This document shows, one piece after another, positions 25,699 to 39,597 of a DNA stretch of 59,615 nt. The stretch lies in assembly GCA_050303815.1 (NCBI GenBank), contig JBNLCM010000150.1, positions 1 through 59,615 on the forward strand, in the 5' to 3' direction. The notes under the pieces were generated by a model. The model was not told where the DNA came from and ran no database searches. It saw nothing but the letters and a program-made list of their open reading frames with translations. Each line of letters opens with the position of its first letter. Position 1 is the first letter of the stretch. Source of the DNA: Cognatazoarcus sp050303815. Its GTDB lineage: Bacteria > Pseudomonadota > Gammaproteobacteria > Burkholderiales > Rhodocyclaceae. Position numbers and translations under genes: made by a program.

Positions 25699-26744
25699 GG
25701 TGCGTTCCAGTCCGTCGGGGCGAGCGCATTCACGGCCTCGCCGGCAAGGTTGGCGTTGAGGAGGGCCGACGTGTCGACCATGCCAATGGCCGGGAGCGGC
25801 GCCAGGGAGGCGATCTGCGCCGCCAGCAGATCGGCGCATTCGCGGGCCGCCTGTTCGGCGGCAGGCCGGTCGACCCGGGCGAAGTGTACGTCGACCCCCG
25901 GGCGGACCGTCGCGAGGCGAGGCAAGTCCGCCGAAATGACCGTGGCGATCTTGGGGTAGCCGCCCGCGGTCTGGCCGTCGGCGAGTAGGACGATCGGCAG
26001 TCCGTTGCCTGGCACCTGGATGTTGCCGGGCACTGTCGCGTCCGAGAGGATCTCGCGCGATGCCGCATCCCGATGCGGTAGGCGCGGGCCATCGAGCCGC
26101 AGCCCCATTCTGTCCGACTGACTGCCGACGCGATACGCGCTGGCGCATAGCGTCGTCAGCGCGTCTGGCGCGAAGTGATCGGCCTGCGGACCGGGCAGGA
26201 TCCGGATGGGCCTGTCGTGGCCGGGTGGCGGGCCGGGGAGCGCAAGGCAGGGCGTCGAGGGGGCTGGTGCGCAGGCCAGCCGGTCGCCAGCGGCCAGGGC
26301 GTGGCCGTTGAGGCCGCCAAGCGCAGCGCGGGCATACGTGGATGCGCTGCCCAACTGCCTCCGCACCTGAATGCCGAGGAGCGCCACATAAGCGCATCGC
26401 CGCGGGCCCTCGCACGCATCGAGGCTGAGCGTTTCGCCGTCGGCCAGATCAATGCTCCGCCAGCTGTCGACCGCGCGCGCGCCTTCCGGTCCCCGGATGG
26501 ACAGGCGAACCGCACCCGCCACGGCCACGCGGAGCCGCCCACCCTCGGCAGCGAGCTTCAGACCACCCTCGAAGCATTCGATGACCGGCGTGTCATGGGG
26601 ATTGCCGGCCAGCGCGTTGGCCAGAACCATCAGGTTCGGGTCGAGGGCGCCGGACCAGGGCACGCCAAGATGACGCCAGCCGTGGCGCCCGGCATCCTGG
26701 ATGCTGGCCAATGCGCCCGGGGAGATGATCCGGGCCTGGGTCAT
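25695..26744 (-). CDS. pxpC: 5-oxoprolinase subunit C (biotin-dependent carboxylase-like)
   Basis: A 349-residue protein of the KipA / carboxyltransferase CT_A_B family. Signatures are SIQDAGRHGWRHLGVPWSGALD, ANALAGNP, IECFEGG, and the C-terminal YRVGSQSDRMGLRLDGP with PSNG-like GNIQVPGNGLPIVLLADGQTAGGYPKIATV. It works with PxpA and PxpB in 5-oxoproline hydrolysis. Both ends overlap the neighbouring operon genes by four bases. Confidence 0.94.
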   Translation of the reverse strand: MTQARIISPGALASIQDAGRHGWRHLGVPWSGALDPNLMVLANALAGNPHDTPVIECFEGGLKLAAEGGRLRVAVAGAVRLSIRGPEGARAVDSWRSIDLADGETLSLDACEGPRRCAYVALLGIQVRRQLGSASTYARAALGGLNGHALAAGDRLACAPAPSTPCLALPGPPPGHDRPIRILPGPQADHFAPDALTTLCASAYRVGSQSDRMGLRLDGPRLPHRDAASREILSDATVPGNIQVPGNGLPIVLLADGQTAGGYPKIATVISADLPRLATVRPGVDVHFARVDRPAAEQAARECADLLAAQIASLAPLPAIGMVDTSALLNANLAGEAVNALAPTDWNAP

Positions 26745-27481
26745 GGCGCGCCCTCACGCAGGCAGCGGCGCACCCGTTCGGCCGGGTCGGCGATGGCTTC
26801 CAGCGCCCGGTACTCGTCGCAGTCGATGGGCACGAACCGGACCTGGTCGCCGGGCGCGAGCAGCGCTGGCGAAGGGGCGACGGAATCGAACAAGGGAATG
26901 GGGCTGCGGCCGAGCAGGTGCCAGCCCCCCGGACTTTCCCACGGGTAGACGGCCGTCAGGGCCGTCGCGATCGCGACGCTGCCCGCAGGGACCCGCACGC
27001 GGGGTTCCTCGCGGCGGGGCAGGTGCAGGGGATCGGGCAATCCCGTCATGAACGCGAAGCCCGGCAGGAATCCCAGCATCGCCACCCGGTAGCTGGCGCC
27101 GGCGTGATGCTCGACAACGGCTTGCGGCTCGCACGCCAGGCGTGTCGCGACGTCGTCCAGATCAGGCCCGTACTCGCCGCCGTAGCACACGGGCAGGTGC
27201 CAGGTTCGCACCCGGGTGCGCGTCTCGGCCGGCGGGGTCGACAGCAGCGCCTGGACGCGCGCCTCGAGTTGCGCGAGTGGCAGGCGCAAGGGATCGAAGA
27301 CGACTGTCACCGAACGGAAGGTCGGCACCACTTCCTGCACGCCACCCTTTTCGGCGAGGCCGGCGTCCGCGCGCAGGCCTTCGGCCAGGCGTGCGACGCG
27401 TTCCATGCAGTCGGCATCGAGTTGATCGCCGAACTCGATCGTGATGGCGCGATCGCCGGCATCAAGCAGCCGGTAGTTCAT
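26741..27481 (-). CDS. pxpB: 5-oxoprolinase subunit B (KipI-like)
   Basis: A 246-residue protein of the KipI / allophanate hydrolase subunit 1 family, with DAGDRAITIEFG at the start, LPVCYGGEYGPDLDDVA in the middle, and MLGFLPGFAFMTGLP plus YPWESPGGWHLLGR near the end. It is the first gene of the operon. Two starts are possible, at 27487 and 27481; I prefer 27481 because a GGGG lies about 7 bases upstream, whereas it touches the other ATG. The promoter should lie in the 27482-27604 spacer shared with the divergent EI24 gene, but I cannot point to boxes. Confidence 0.92.
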   Translation of the reverse strand: MNYRLLDAGDRAITIEFGDQLDADCMERVARLAEGLRADAGLAEKGGVQEVVPTFRSVTVVFDPLRLPLAQLEARVQALLSTPPAETRTRVRTWHLPVCYGGEYGPDLDDVATRLACEPQAVVEHHAGASYRVAMLGFLPGFAFMTGLPDPLHLPRREEPRVRVPAGSVAIATALTAVYPWESPGGWHLLGRSPIPLFDSVAPSPALLAPGDQVRFVPIDCDEYRALEAIADPAERVRRCLREGAP

Positions 27482-27604
27482 GGCCATGCCCCATGGCGCC
27501 CGGCGAGTGGGCGTCCGCGAACCCCGCGGTCATTGCACGGTCTTGCATCAGGTGACGCGATCAGGTGTCGCGATAGAATCGTTCGCAGGAGGATGTTCAA
27601 TACC

Positions 27605-28354
27605 ATGTCACCGGTCTTTCAGGCGCTCGGCAGGGCCCTTCGCAGTCTCACGCGCACAGATGTGATCTGGCACCTCATATGGCCCGGGCTGGCGTCGCTC
27701 GCCATCTGGGCGATTCTCGCCGCCATATTCTGGGGCTCTCTGGTCGGCGGCGTCATGGGCTGGCTCGATGACTGGCAGTGGTTGTCGGACTGGATGAGCG
27801 GCTCCGATCTGGGCGCCGGATTCGTGATGGTACTGGTTCATATCGTGATCGGGCTCCTGATCCTGCCCCTCATCTATGTGACTGCGGCGCTGATCGTCGC
27901 GGCCATCTCCCTGCCCATGATGCTCGAAAAGGTGGCGGCAACCGACTACGCGATGCTGGAGCGCCGGACGGGGGGCTCGCAGGCCGGGAGCGTGCTCAAT
28001 GCCCTCTCGGCCGGCGGTGTGTTCGTGGTGGGGATGCTGCTCTCGCTGCCCCTGTGGCTGGTGCCCGGGCTCGGGATCGTGATTCCCTTGCTGCTGACCG
28101 CATGGCTGAACCGGAAGGCTTTCCGCTACGATGCGCTGATGATGCACGCGGACCGGGACGAGATGAAGCAGATCCCGGATCAGCATGCCAGCGGACTGCT
28201 GATGCTCGGCGTTGGCTGCGCGGCGCTGGGATACATTCCGTTCCTCAACCTCGTGGCGCCAGCCTTCTGCGGGCTGGCTTTCGTGCATTATCTGCTCGAG
28301 GCGCTGCAACGGCATCGCGTCGAGACCGGTTGGGTCGTGGAAGACAAGGGGTGA
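27605..28354 (+). CDS. EI24 domain-containing membrane protein
   Basis: A 249-residue integral membrane protein with about four hydrophobic helices and the EI24 (Pfam) layout: SLPMMLEKVAATDYAMLERR, LNALSAGGVFVVGMLL and a C-terminal APAFCGLAFVHYLLEALQRHR. CysZ, a sulfate permease, belongs to the same wider family, but this gene has no sulfur genes around it, so the function is open. The start is uncertain: the strong AGGAGG at 27587-27592 touches an in-frame ATG at 27593 and is 12 bases from the ATG at 27605. The CinA-like gene follows after 7 bases, probably cotranscribed. Confidence 0.8.
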   Translation: MSPVFQALGRALRSLTRTDVIWHLIWPGLASLAIWAILAAIFWGSLVGGVMGWLDDWQWLSDWMSGSDLGAGFVMVLVHIVIGLLILPLIYVTAALIVAAISLPMMLEKVAATDYAMLERRTGGSQAGSVLNALSAGGVFVVGMLLSLPLWLVPGLGIVIPLLLTAWLNRKAFRYDALMMHADRDEMKQIPDQHASGLLMLGVGCAALGYIPFLNLVAPAFCGLAFVHYLLEALQRHRVETGWVVEDKG

Positions 28355-28361
28355 AGTGAGC

Positions 28362-29111
28362 ATGGCTATTGGCGCCATCATCGTCGGCGACGAGATTCTT
28401 TCCGGGCGGCGGCAGGACAAGCACCTGTCGAAGCTGATCGAGTTGCTCGCCGCGCGTGGGCTGAGACTCGCCTGGGCGCGCTACGTGGGAGACGACAGCA
28501 CGCGGCTGACCCAGGTACTGGCCGATTCCATGGGGGGCGCCGACACGGTGTTCAGCTTCGGCGGAATCGGCGCGACCCCCGATGACCGGACGCGACAGTC
28601 CGCCGCCATGGCGCTTGGGGTCCCGCTGTTACTGCACCCGGACGCCGAGCGGGAGATCCGGGCCCAGTTCGGGGACGAGGTCACGCCTCACCGCTTGCAG
28701 ATGGGCGTGTTCCCCGAAGGGAGCGAGATCATCCCCAACCCGTACAACCGGATCCCCGGTTTCTCCGTGGCCAGGCATTTCTTTGTGCCGGGGTTTCCGG
28801 TCATGGCCTGGCCGATGGTGGAATGGGTGCTCGATCACCGCCTGGCGCACCTGCACCATGGCGAAGACTTCGTCGAACAGGCAATCACGGTGTGGGAGGC
28901 GATGGAGGGGCGCCTTGTTGACCTGATGGAAACGCTCAGCGCCGAGTTTCCTGTCGCCACCCTGTTCAGTTTGCCGACCTTCGCCGAAGAAGGGCGTCGG
29001 CGCTCGGTGGAGCTGGGTATGAAGGGGCCTCGGGCCCAGGTCGAGGCGGCGATGGCCCGGATGCGCATGGAGATCGAGCAGCGCGGCTACGAATGGGAGG
29101 ACAGGCGCTGA
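28362..29111 (+). CDS. CinA-like molybdopterin-binding domain protein
   Basis: A 249-residue protein with the MoaB/MogA-type fold as found in the N-terminal half of CinA. It opens with AIIVGDEILSGRRQDKH and carries VFSFGGIGATPDDRTRQ (the GGxGxxxDD motif) and FFVPGFPVMAWPM. It lacks the nicotinamide-nucleotide amidase domain of full CinA. The biochemical role of this short form is not known, although related domains have ADP-ribose pyrophosphatase or molybdopterin-binding roles. It follows the EI24 gene by 7 bases. Confidence 0.85.
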   Translation: MAIGAIIVGDEILSGRRQDKHLSKLIELLAARGLRLAWARYVGDDSTRLTQVLADSMGGADTVFSFGGIGATPDDRTRQSAAMALGVPLLLHPDAEREIRAQFGDEVTPHRLQMGVFPEGSEIIPNPYNRIPGFSVARHFFVPGFPVMAWPMVEWVLDHRLAHLHHGEDFVEQAITVWEAMEGRLVDLMETLSAEFPVATLFSLPTFAEEGRRRSVELGMKGPRAQVEAAMARMRMEIEQRGYEWEDRR

Positions 29112-29143
29112 GCGTGCCGGCGGTGTCGCGATGCCCACAGACC

Positions 29144-29521
29144 CTAGGGGTCGAGGCCGAGCGCGGCACGCTCTTCCGGCGAGAGTCGGGAGAGGGCCTG
29201 GGCGCGCAACTCGTCCTTGCGCAGCTTGTGCTGGAAATCCACGTCGAGGGCGACCAGCGGATCGGACGGCTCGCCCAGCAGGTAGGCCTCGCGAGCGTCC
29301 ATGTTGACCAGGACGCGAATCTGCCGCACTTCGGCGATGTGCTGGGTCCCCGCTGCCTGGCGGGCAAAGTTCCTGGCGTCCGTTTCCCGCGTGAAGGCCC
29401 CCTTCAGGTGATCGCGGTTGAGCATGCGGACCCAGACGCCCCAGACAGTCCGGATTCGTGCCTGAAACGGCATATCGGCCGGCTGGGTCGAACGATGGGT
29501 CGCAGTATCGATCTGGCTCAT
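29144..29521 (-). CDS. conserved hypothetical protein
   Basis: A 125-residue soluble protein that I do not recognise. It contains RIRTVWGVWVRMLNRDHLKGAFTRETDARNFAR, which reads like a compact alpha/beta fold, and ends in a charged helix (LRKDELRAQALSRLSPEERAALGLD). No signal peptide or membrane segment is visible. It lies between convergent and divergent neighbours and is probably transcribed alone. The consistent codon usage and clean start support a real gene. Confidence 0.6.
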   Translation of the reverse strand: MSQIDTATHRSTQPADMPFQARIRTVWGVWVRMLNRDHLKGAFTRETDARNFARQAAGTQHIAEVRQIRVLVNMDAREAYLLGEPSDPLVALDVDFQHKLRKDELRAQALSRLSPEERAALGLDP

Positions 29522-29631
29522 GGAGGTACCGGTTCGGAAGGAGACTGCGCCACATTATCCGTCCCGGGCCGCCGGATATGAAAGAAAACCCTCACGGATC
29601 GCGCGACGGCGCCGCGCTTGGAGGAGATGCC

Positions 29632-30339
29632 GTGGGTGGCAGCGCGATGGCGGCCTACCGACTGGTCCGCTCCGCCCGCAAGACCGTGGCGCTGCAGGTG
29701 AGTGACCATGACGTCGTGGTCCGGGCTCCGCATCGGATGCCGGTCGGCCAGATCGAGGCATTCGTTCAAAGCAACCAGGCGTGGCTCGCGCGACATCTCG
29801 CGAGGCGGCAGGAGCGCCTGGCCGCATCGCAACTGGAACTGACTGACGGCGTCATTCTGCCGGTGCTCGGCCAATCTGTCGTCATCCAGCTGGATACCGG
29901 CTGCCGGCGCGCGCGCTGGCGTGCGGACAACACGGGTCGCGAAGTGCTCGCGCTGCCCGCCTGCGATCCCGTTGGCGGGCTCGAAAAGGCACTGCGCGCA
30001 CGCGTGCTGGCCTGGTTTGAAGGGCGGGTGTCGGAGCATTGCCAGGTTCTGGGCCTGGCGCCGCCAGTGGTCCGCCTGGGCGCAGCGCGGACGCGCTGGG
30101 GGAGTTGCAGCCGGCGCAGTGGCATCCGCCTCCACTGGAAGCTTGCCCTGCTCGCGCCGGAGGTGGCCGATTACGTGGTTGCCCATGAGGTGGCCCACCT
30201 CCGGGAAATGAATCACTCGGACCGGTTCTGGTCCGTCGTGGCGTCGCTCTGCCCCGATTGGCCGGACCTCCGTGCCCGGTTGAGGCGGGAGGGGCAGTGC
30301 CTGCCCATCTTCATGCCACCGACCGGTGGCCTTTCATGA
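29632..30339 (+). CDS. YgjP-like zinc metallopeptidase (DUF45)
   Basis: A 235-residue protein of the YgjP/M48-like family. It has the zinc motif HEVAH (in VVAHEVAHLREMNHSDRFW, with a third His following), the preceding RTRWGSCSRRSGIRLHWKLALLAPEVADYV block, and the N-terminal VRSARKTVALQV strand pattern typical of DUF45. The start is uncertain: GTG at 29632 has GGAGG seven bases upstream, while ATGs at 29578 and 29647 are in frame without a good ribosome site. The family is a putative cytoplasmic protease of unknown substrate. glyoxalase I follows after 10 bases. Confidence 0.85.
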   Translation: MGGSAMAAYRLVRSARKTVALQVSDHDVVVRAPHRMPVGQIEAFVQSNQAWLARHLARRQERLAASQLELTDGVILPVLGQSVVIQLDTGCRRARWRADNTGREVLALPACDPVGGLEKALRARVLAWFEGRVSEHCQVLGLAPPVVRLGAARTRWGSCSRRSGIRLHWKLALLAPEVADYVVAHEVAHLREMNHSDRFWSVVASLCPDWPDLRARLRREGQCLPIFMPPTGGLS

Positions 30340-30349
30340 CGAGGTGCCT

Positions 30350-30736
30350 ATGAGACTGCTGCACACGATGCTTCGGGTCGGCGATCTGGATCGTTCGATC
30401 GCGTTCTATACGGATGTCCTTGGGATGACCTTGCTGCGAAGGAAGGACTACCCGGACGGTCGATTCACGCTGGCCTTTGTCGGCTACCAGCCGGAGAGCG
30501 AGGGGGCCGTGTTGGAACTGACGCACAACTGGGACACGACCGCCTACGATCTGGGCACGGGCTATGGTCACATCGCCCTTGAGGTGCCCGATGCCGCACG
30601 GGCATGCAATGACATCCGGGCTGTCGGCGGCCGGGTTGTGCGCGAGGCCGGCCCGATGAAGCACGGGACGACCGTCATTGCCTTCGTCGAGGATCCGGAT
30701 GGCTACAAGGTGGAGCTGATCCAGCGGGCGGCCTGA
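30350..30736 (+). CDS. gloA: lactoylglutathione lyase (glyoxalase I)
   Basis: A 128-residue glyoxalase I, which converts the hemithioacetal of methylglyoxal and glutathione to S-lactoylglutathione. It contains the family stretches HTMLRVGDLDRSIAFYTDVLGM, LELTHNWDT, YGHIALEV and AFVEDPDGYKVELI. Metal ligands are His5, Glu57, His75 and Glu123 by pattern (approximate positions). Length is that of the Ni-dependent bacterial type. It follows the YgjP-like gene by 10 bases. Confidence 0.95.
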   Translation: MRLLHTMLRVGDLDRSIAFYTDVLGMTLLRRKDYPDGRFTLAFVGYQPESEGAVLELTHNWDTTAYDLGTGYGHIALEVPDAARACNDIRAVGGRVVREAGPMKHGTTVIAFVEDPDGYKVELIQRAA

Positions 30737-30751
30737 CGCACGTGCGAAACG

Positions 30752-33829
<3,078 letters not shown>

Positions 33830-33844
33830 TCGGGTCGGTCTCGG

Positions 33845-34879
33845 TCAGTCGGAACCGAATCGCTCGCGGATGGCCAGAACGGCTTCCCAGGCGCCCAGGA
33901 AGGCGTCGATGCAGTGCGGGTCGAAGTGGCTGCCGCGCCCCCGGTCCAAGTGTTGGCGCGCTTCGTCGAGACTCCAGGCCCGCTTGTAGGGGCGACTCGA
34001 CGTCAGGGCATCGAAGACGTCTGCGACGGCGACGATGCGTCCCTCGAGGGGAATCGCATTGCCCCGCAGAGCGCCCGGATAGCCTTCGCCGTCGAACCGT
34101 TCGTGGTGGGTCAGCGCGATACTTGCGGCGAGCTGGATGACGGGCGAGCTTGACTCCTTGAGGATGTCGTAGCCATGCCGCGGGTGCCCCTTCATGGTTT
34201 CGAACTCTTCAGGGGTCAGGCGGCCTGGCTTCAGCAGAATGCTGTCCGGAATACCCAGCTTCCCGACATCGTGCATCGGTGATGCCTGGAGAATCTGCTT
34301 CTGGTGCGCGGAGTCGAGGCCGAGGCGGCACGCGATCAACTCCGAGTAGTGCGCCATGCGCTGGATATGGGCACCGGTCTCCGGATCACGAAACTCGGCC
34401 GCCCGGGCGAGGCGCGTGACCATCTCGCTTTCCCGGGCGTGAATCTCGCGGGTGGCCAGAGCGACTTCGTCGGCCAGCAGGCGCGCCCGCTCGCGTGTAG
34501 CCAGATGGGCCTTGCGCAGGGCCAGCATGTTATGCACGCGGGGCTGGAATTCGTGCCGGTCGATGGGCTTGTTGAGGAAGTCGGTGGCCCCGCCCTGCAA
34601 GGCATCGTAGCGGGTCTGCTTCTCGTGGTCTGCGGTGACCATCAGGATCGGAACGTCCTCGTGGACAGACATCGCCCGAAAACGCTGGATGAACTCGATG
34701 CCATCGATACCGGGCATCATGTAGTCGACGATCAAGAGATCAAGCTGATTGAGCTTGCACCACTGGAGCGCCTCTTCCGGTTGCGAGAACGTCACGGGTT
34801 CGCATTCCGGCAGCTTGCCGATCAGCGTCTGCATCAGCGCCAGATTGAGAGGGGTGTCGTCGACGATTACGACCTTCAT
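33845..34879 (-). CDS. response regulator with HD-GYP c-di-GMP phosphodiesterase domain
   Basis: A 344-residue protein: REC domain (1-120, acceptor Asp in LLIVDYMMPG, Lys in LNKPI), a linker helix, then HD-GYP (about 160-340) with HDVGKLGIPD, HPRHGYDIL, HHERFDGEGYPG and VADVFDALTS. The HD and GYP catalytic motifs are intact, so c-di-GMP hydrolysis is expected. The start is uncertain. Met at 34879 (MKVVIVDD) begins the REC domain but has no clear ribosome site; an AAGGAG sits next to an in-frame GTG at 34915, too close to serve it. It is the first gene of an operon with the hybrid kinase downstream. Confidence 0.9.
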   Translation of the reverse strand: MKVVIVDDTPLNLALMQTLIGKLPECEPVTFSQPEEALQWCKLNQLDLLIVDYMMPGIDGIEFIQRFRAMSVHEDVPILMVTADHEKQTRYDALQGGATDFLNKPIDRHEFQPRVHNMLALRKAHLATRERARLLADEVALATREIHARESEMVTRLARAAEFRDPETGAHIQRMAHYSELIACRLGLDSAHQKQILQASPMHDVGKLGIPDSILLKPGRLTPEEFETMKGHPRHGYDILKESSSPVIQLAASIALTHHERFDGEGYPGALRGNAIPLEGRIVAVADVFDALTSSRPYKRAWSLDEARQHLDRGRGSHFDPHCIDAFLGAWEAVLAIRERFGSD

Positions 34880-34987
34880 CTGCGGCAGTTGGCCCGAAAT
34901 CCAGATTGGGAACACTCCTTAACGGCAGCAGGGCGAGGGAATTGACCGCGAGCCGCACGAGCGGCACAAAAATTCTTCAACCCCCTG

Positions 34988-35458
34988 TCACCGATGGGCT
35001 CCGGGCCTGGTTAGGGGTCGAGGCGGGGCCGATGGCTGCCGTGTGCCGACAGGCGGCGCACTCGCGGCCGCGAGGCAATCCCGGTAATCCGCATCCGCCG
35101 TCGACACGTGGTCTTCGACCCACGCCAGCACGAAGGCTGCAATATCGGCCGGCGTGGCGGTTCCTGATGCCGCGTCGAGCAACAGGATCGCCAGCTGTTC
35201 GCGCACCGCGTCGTGCAATTCGCGGTGAGCGGAAAGCCCAGGGTAGCCGTGCTGCTGGAGCAGGGCTTCCTCGAAGCCGAAATGTCGCTCGATCGTCAGG
35301 ACCAACTCATTGAGCAGACCGTGTGCCCGCTGGTCGAGCGTTTCGCCCAGTTCGGAGACGGCGCGATGACCGAGGTCCAGCAACTGCCGGTGCTGCTGGT
35401 CGAGCGATGGGTCGCCGACGGATATCAGCGCGGACGGATCGAGGGCGGGGGCTTGCAC
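34988..35458 (-). CDS. bacteriohemerythrin
   Basis: A 156-residue protein with a single hemerythrin four-helix domain that binds O2 at a di-iron centre. Ligands by pattern are His in LDQQH, HFGFEE (H-x3-E), the pair in HGYPGLSAH and the H-x4-D in EDHVSTAD. The C-terminal tail is Pro/Arg-rich and not conserved. The start is GTG at 35458; no ATG is available in frame and the Shine-Dalgarno is poor. An FNR-like box lies 66 bases upstream. Likely roles are oxygen sensing or delivery; it stands next to the HD-GYP operon (gap 72 bases) without overlapping it. Confidence 0.85.
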   Translation of the reverse strand: MQAPALDPSALISVGDPSLDQQHRQLLDLGHRAVSELGETLDQRAHGLLNELVLTIERHFGFEEALLQQHGYPGLSAHRELHDAVREQLAILLLDAASGTATPADIAAFVLAWVEDHVSTADADYRDCLAAASAPPVGTRQPSAPPRPLTRPGAHR

Positions 35459-35523
35459 AGGGCGACGATTGACCAGAGCAGGATGGCTTACGAGCAGTAT
35501 GCGCGTTGTGGTGCGCGGCCCGC

Positions 35524-35537
35524 GTGACGTGGATCAA
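35524..35537 (-). promoter_or_regulatory. FNR/Anr-type box upstream of the hemerythrin gene
   Basis: On the minus strand TTGATCCACGTCAC matches the FNR/CRP-family palindrome TTGAT-N4-ATCAA at 8 of 10 specified positions (the first half-site is perfect). It lies 66 bases before the GTG start, a suitable distance for an activator site. Regulation by low oxygen fits an oxygen-binding gene product. Confidence 0.45.
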
Positions 35538-35572
35538 GGTTGCTGGAGGGGCTCGTGCCAGCCCCCGTCGTT

Positions 35573-35615
35573 CAAAAACAACAAGGGCTTACAGGCGGAA
35601 ACCTGTAAGCCCTTG
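35573..35615 (-). terminator. rho-independent terminator after the tRNA gene
   Basis: A 14-bp perfect stem (35582-35595 with 35602-35615, loop of 6) is followed on the minus strand by TTGTTTTTG. It is a strong terminator for the rpoD-tRNA transcription unit or for the tRNA alone. Confidence 0.85.
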
Positions 35616-35620
35616 ATTCT

Positions 35621-35697
<77 letters not shown>

Positions 35698-35731
35698 TTC
35701 GGCCGTCAGACGGCCGGCACTGGGCTGACGC

Positions 35732-37726
<1,995 letters not shown>

Positions 37727-37769
37727 AGGAAGTCCTCAGGCTGAGTGAAAATTCGGGTAAAAACATAGG

Positions 37770-37775
37770 ATTATA
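37770..37775 (-). promoter_or_regulatory. -10 element upstream of rpoD
   Basis: A perfect TATAAT on the minus strand lies 43 bases before the rpoD ATG, in the short dnaG-rpoD gap. The region upstream, at the end of dnaG, has no convincing -35 hexamer, so this is a partial promoter call. Confidence 0.4.
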
Positions 37776-39578
37776 CTACGATTCGGGGGGTTTCGGTTCA
37801 CTGTTGGGGTGTCGCCGCTCGCGCAGCAACTCACCATATCGTTGTAGCTCTTCCGTCGAGAGTCGTCCGTTCGAGGCCAGTTTCTTCTGCAAGTGGGAAA
37901 ACTCTTCCTCGAGGACTCGGTCGTGCAGCTTGTGCAGCGTGTCGGCGAACAGGGTCTCGATCGACGCGGTGTCGAACAGGTTCTCGTCGGTCTCTGTTGC
38001 GAACGCCTCAATGACCGCTTCGTGCTCCGTCCCCCGGAAGCGTTCGACCAGCGCACCCACGCCGCCCCGGGTGGGCAATTCGCCGAGACCGTCCGCGTCG
38101 ATCAGCGCGAGCAGCGCACGGCTGGCCGGTGAGTCGTGCGGAATGCCATCGCTTCGGATGCGGCCGACCAGGTGAGGGTGCAGCAGCACGATGCGCAGCA
38201 GCGTCGAAACGGGTCCGGGTGGCGCGATCCGATGGCGTGAGCCGTTGGGGTGCGGCCGTCTCTGGTGGGTGCGACCGCCGCGGTTCGGTTCTCGCGGCCG
38301 GCTCGAGGCGATGCCATAGCTTTGTTCCAGCTCCTGCTGCGACAGTCCGGCCCGTTCGGCGATGGCCTTCAGGACCTGCAGGCGAAGGATCGGGGCAGCG
38401 ATGCGCGTGACCAGGGGGCGGGCGCTGTGGGCGAATGCGGCGCGTCCTTCGGCCGTATCCAGGTCCACTTGGGAGGCAAGTTCCTCCTCAAGGAAGCGAG
38501 CCAGCGGCGTGGCGTGCTCAGCCGCTTGCCGGAAAGCCTCGGCTCCCTCGCTTCTGACGTAGGAGTCGGGGTCGTGTTCCGAGGCGAGGAAGAGGAAGGC
38601 AACCGCCTTGTCGTCAGCCAGATGCTCGAGGGATGCCTCGAGCGCCCGCCAGGCGGCGCGACGGCCGGCGGCGTCGCCATCGAAGCAGAACACGACCCGT
38701 TCGGCAAGGCGCAGCAGCCGCTGGACGTGGGCGGGCGTGGTCGCGGTGCCGAGCGTCGCCACGGCGTTCTCGATGCCATGCTGCGCAAGTGCCACCACGT
38801 CCATGTAGCCCTCGACGACCACGGCGCTGCCCGTCTTGCGTATCGCGTCCCGGGCCTGCAACTGGCCGTAGAGTTCGCGACCTTTCTCGAACACCGGCGT
38901 TTCCGGCGAGTTCATGTACTTGGGCTCGCCCTTGTCGAGGATCCGCCCGCCGAAGGCAATCACGTTGCCGCGCTGATCGTGGATCGGGAACATGATCCGG
39001 TCGCGGAAGCGGTCGTAGCGCCGGCCCTGTTCGTTCTCGATGACCAGTCCGGCTTCCAGCAGTCGCTTGTCCTGGTAGTCGCTGAAGATCGCGGCGAGCC
39101 CCTGCCAGCCATCCGGCGCGAAGCCAATACCGTAGCGCTGGGCGATCTGTCCTGACAGGCCGCGGCCCTTGAGGTAGTCGATGGCGCGCGGGCTGTTGCG
39201 AAGCTGCTGGCGATAGAAGCTTGCCGCGTCCCCCAGCAGATCGGTGAGCGGCTGGGATTGCGGGCCTCTGTCGCGTCGCCCCTGGCCGTCGTCCGGGACT
39301 TCGATGCCAGCCTGGGAGGCCAGTGCCTTGATGGCGTCGACATAGCTCAGACCGCTGTACTCCATCAGGAAGCCGATGGCGCTGCCGTGGGCGCCGCAGC
39401 CAAAGCAGTGATAGAACTGCTTGCTGGGGCTGACCGAAAAGGACGCACTCTTCTCACCGTGGAACGGGCAGCAGGCGAAGTAGTTCGCGCCACTCTTCTT
39501 GAGCGTGACGTACTGGCCGACCAGCTCGACGATGTCGGTGCGGGCAAGCAGGTCCTGTATGAACGACTGCGGAATCAT
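37776..39578 (-). CDS. dnaG: DNA primase
   Basis: DnaG of 600 residues, which makes RNA primers at the replication fork. It begins with the CHC2 zinc finger (CCPFHGEKSASF and HCFGCGAHG), followed by the Toprim catalytic core (VVEGYMDVVALAQHG and VFCFDGDAAGRRAA) and a variable C-terminal helicase-binding domain with a basic, Pro/Arg-rich linker (about residues 430-460). Length is normal. It lies between yqeY (19 bases upstream) and rpoD, as in the macromolecular synthesis operon. Confidence 0.97.
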   Translation of the reverse strand: MIPQSFIQDLLARTDIVELVGQYVTLKKSGANYFACCPFHGEKSASFSVSPSKQFYHCFGCGAHGSAIGFLMEYSGLSYVDAIKALASQAGIEVPDDGQGRRDRGPQSQPLTDLLGDAASFYRQQLRNSPRAIDYLKGRGLSGQIAQRYGIGFAPDGWQGLAAIFSDYQDKRLLEAGLVIENEQGRRYDRFRDRIMFPIHDQRGNVIAFGGRILDKGEPKYMNSPETPVFEKGRELYGQLQARDAIRKTGSAVVVEGYMDVVALAQHGIENAVATLGTATTPAHVQRLLRLAERVVFCFDGDAAGRRAAWRALEASLEHLADDKAVAFLFLASEHDPDSYVRSEGAEAFRQAAEHATPLARFLEEELASQVDLDTAEGRAAFAHSARPLVTRIAAPILRLQVLKAIAERAGLSQQELEQSYGIASSRPREPNRGGRTHQRRPHPNGSRHRIAPPGPVSTLLRIVLLHPHLVGRIRSDGIPHDSPASRALLALIDADGLGELPTRGGVGALVERFRGTEHEAVIEAFATETDENLFDTASIETLFADTLHKLHDRVLEEEFSHLQKKLASNGRLSTEELQRYGELLRERRHPNSEPKPPES

Positions 39579-39597
39579 GTCCGCGCGGGCGTCGTCT

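Noticed and set aside
27541..27570. direct repeat TCAGGTG before the EI24 gene as an operator
   Set aside because: Two 7-base copies six bases apart can occur by chance and nothing else supports an operator.
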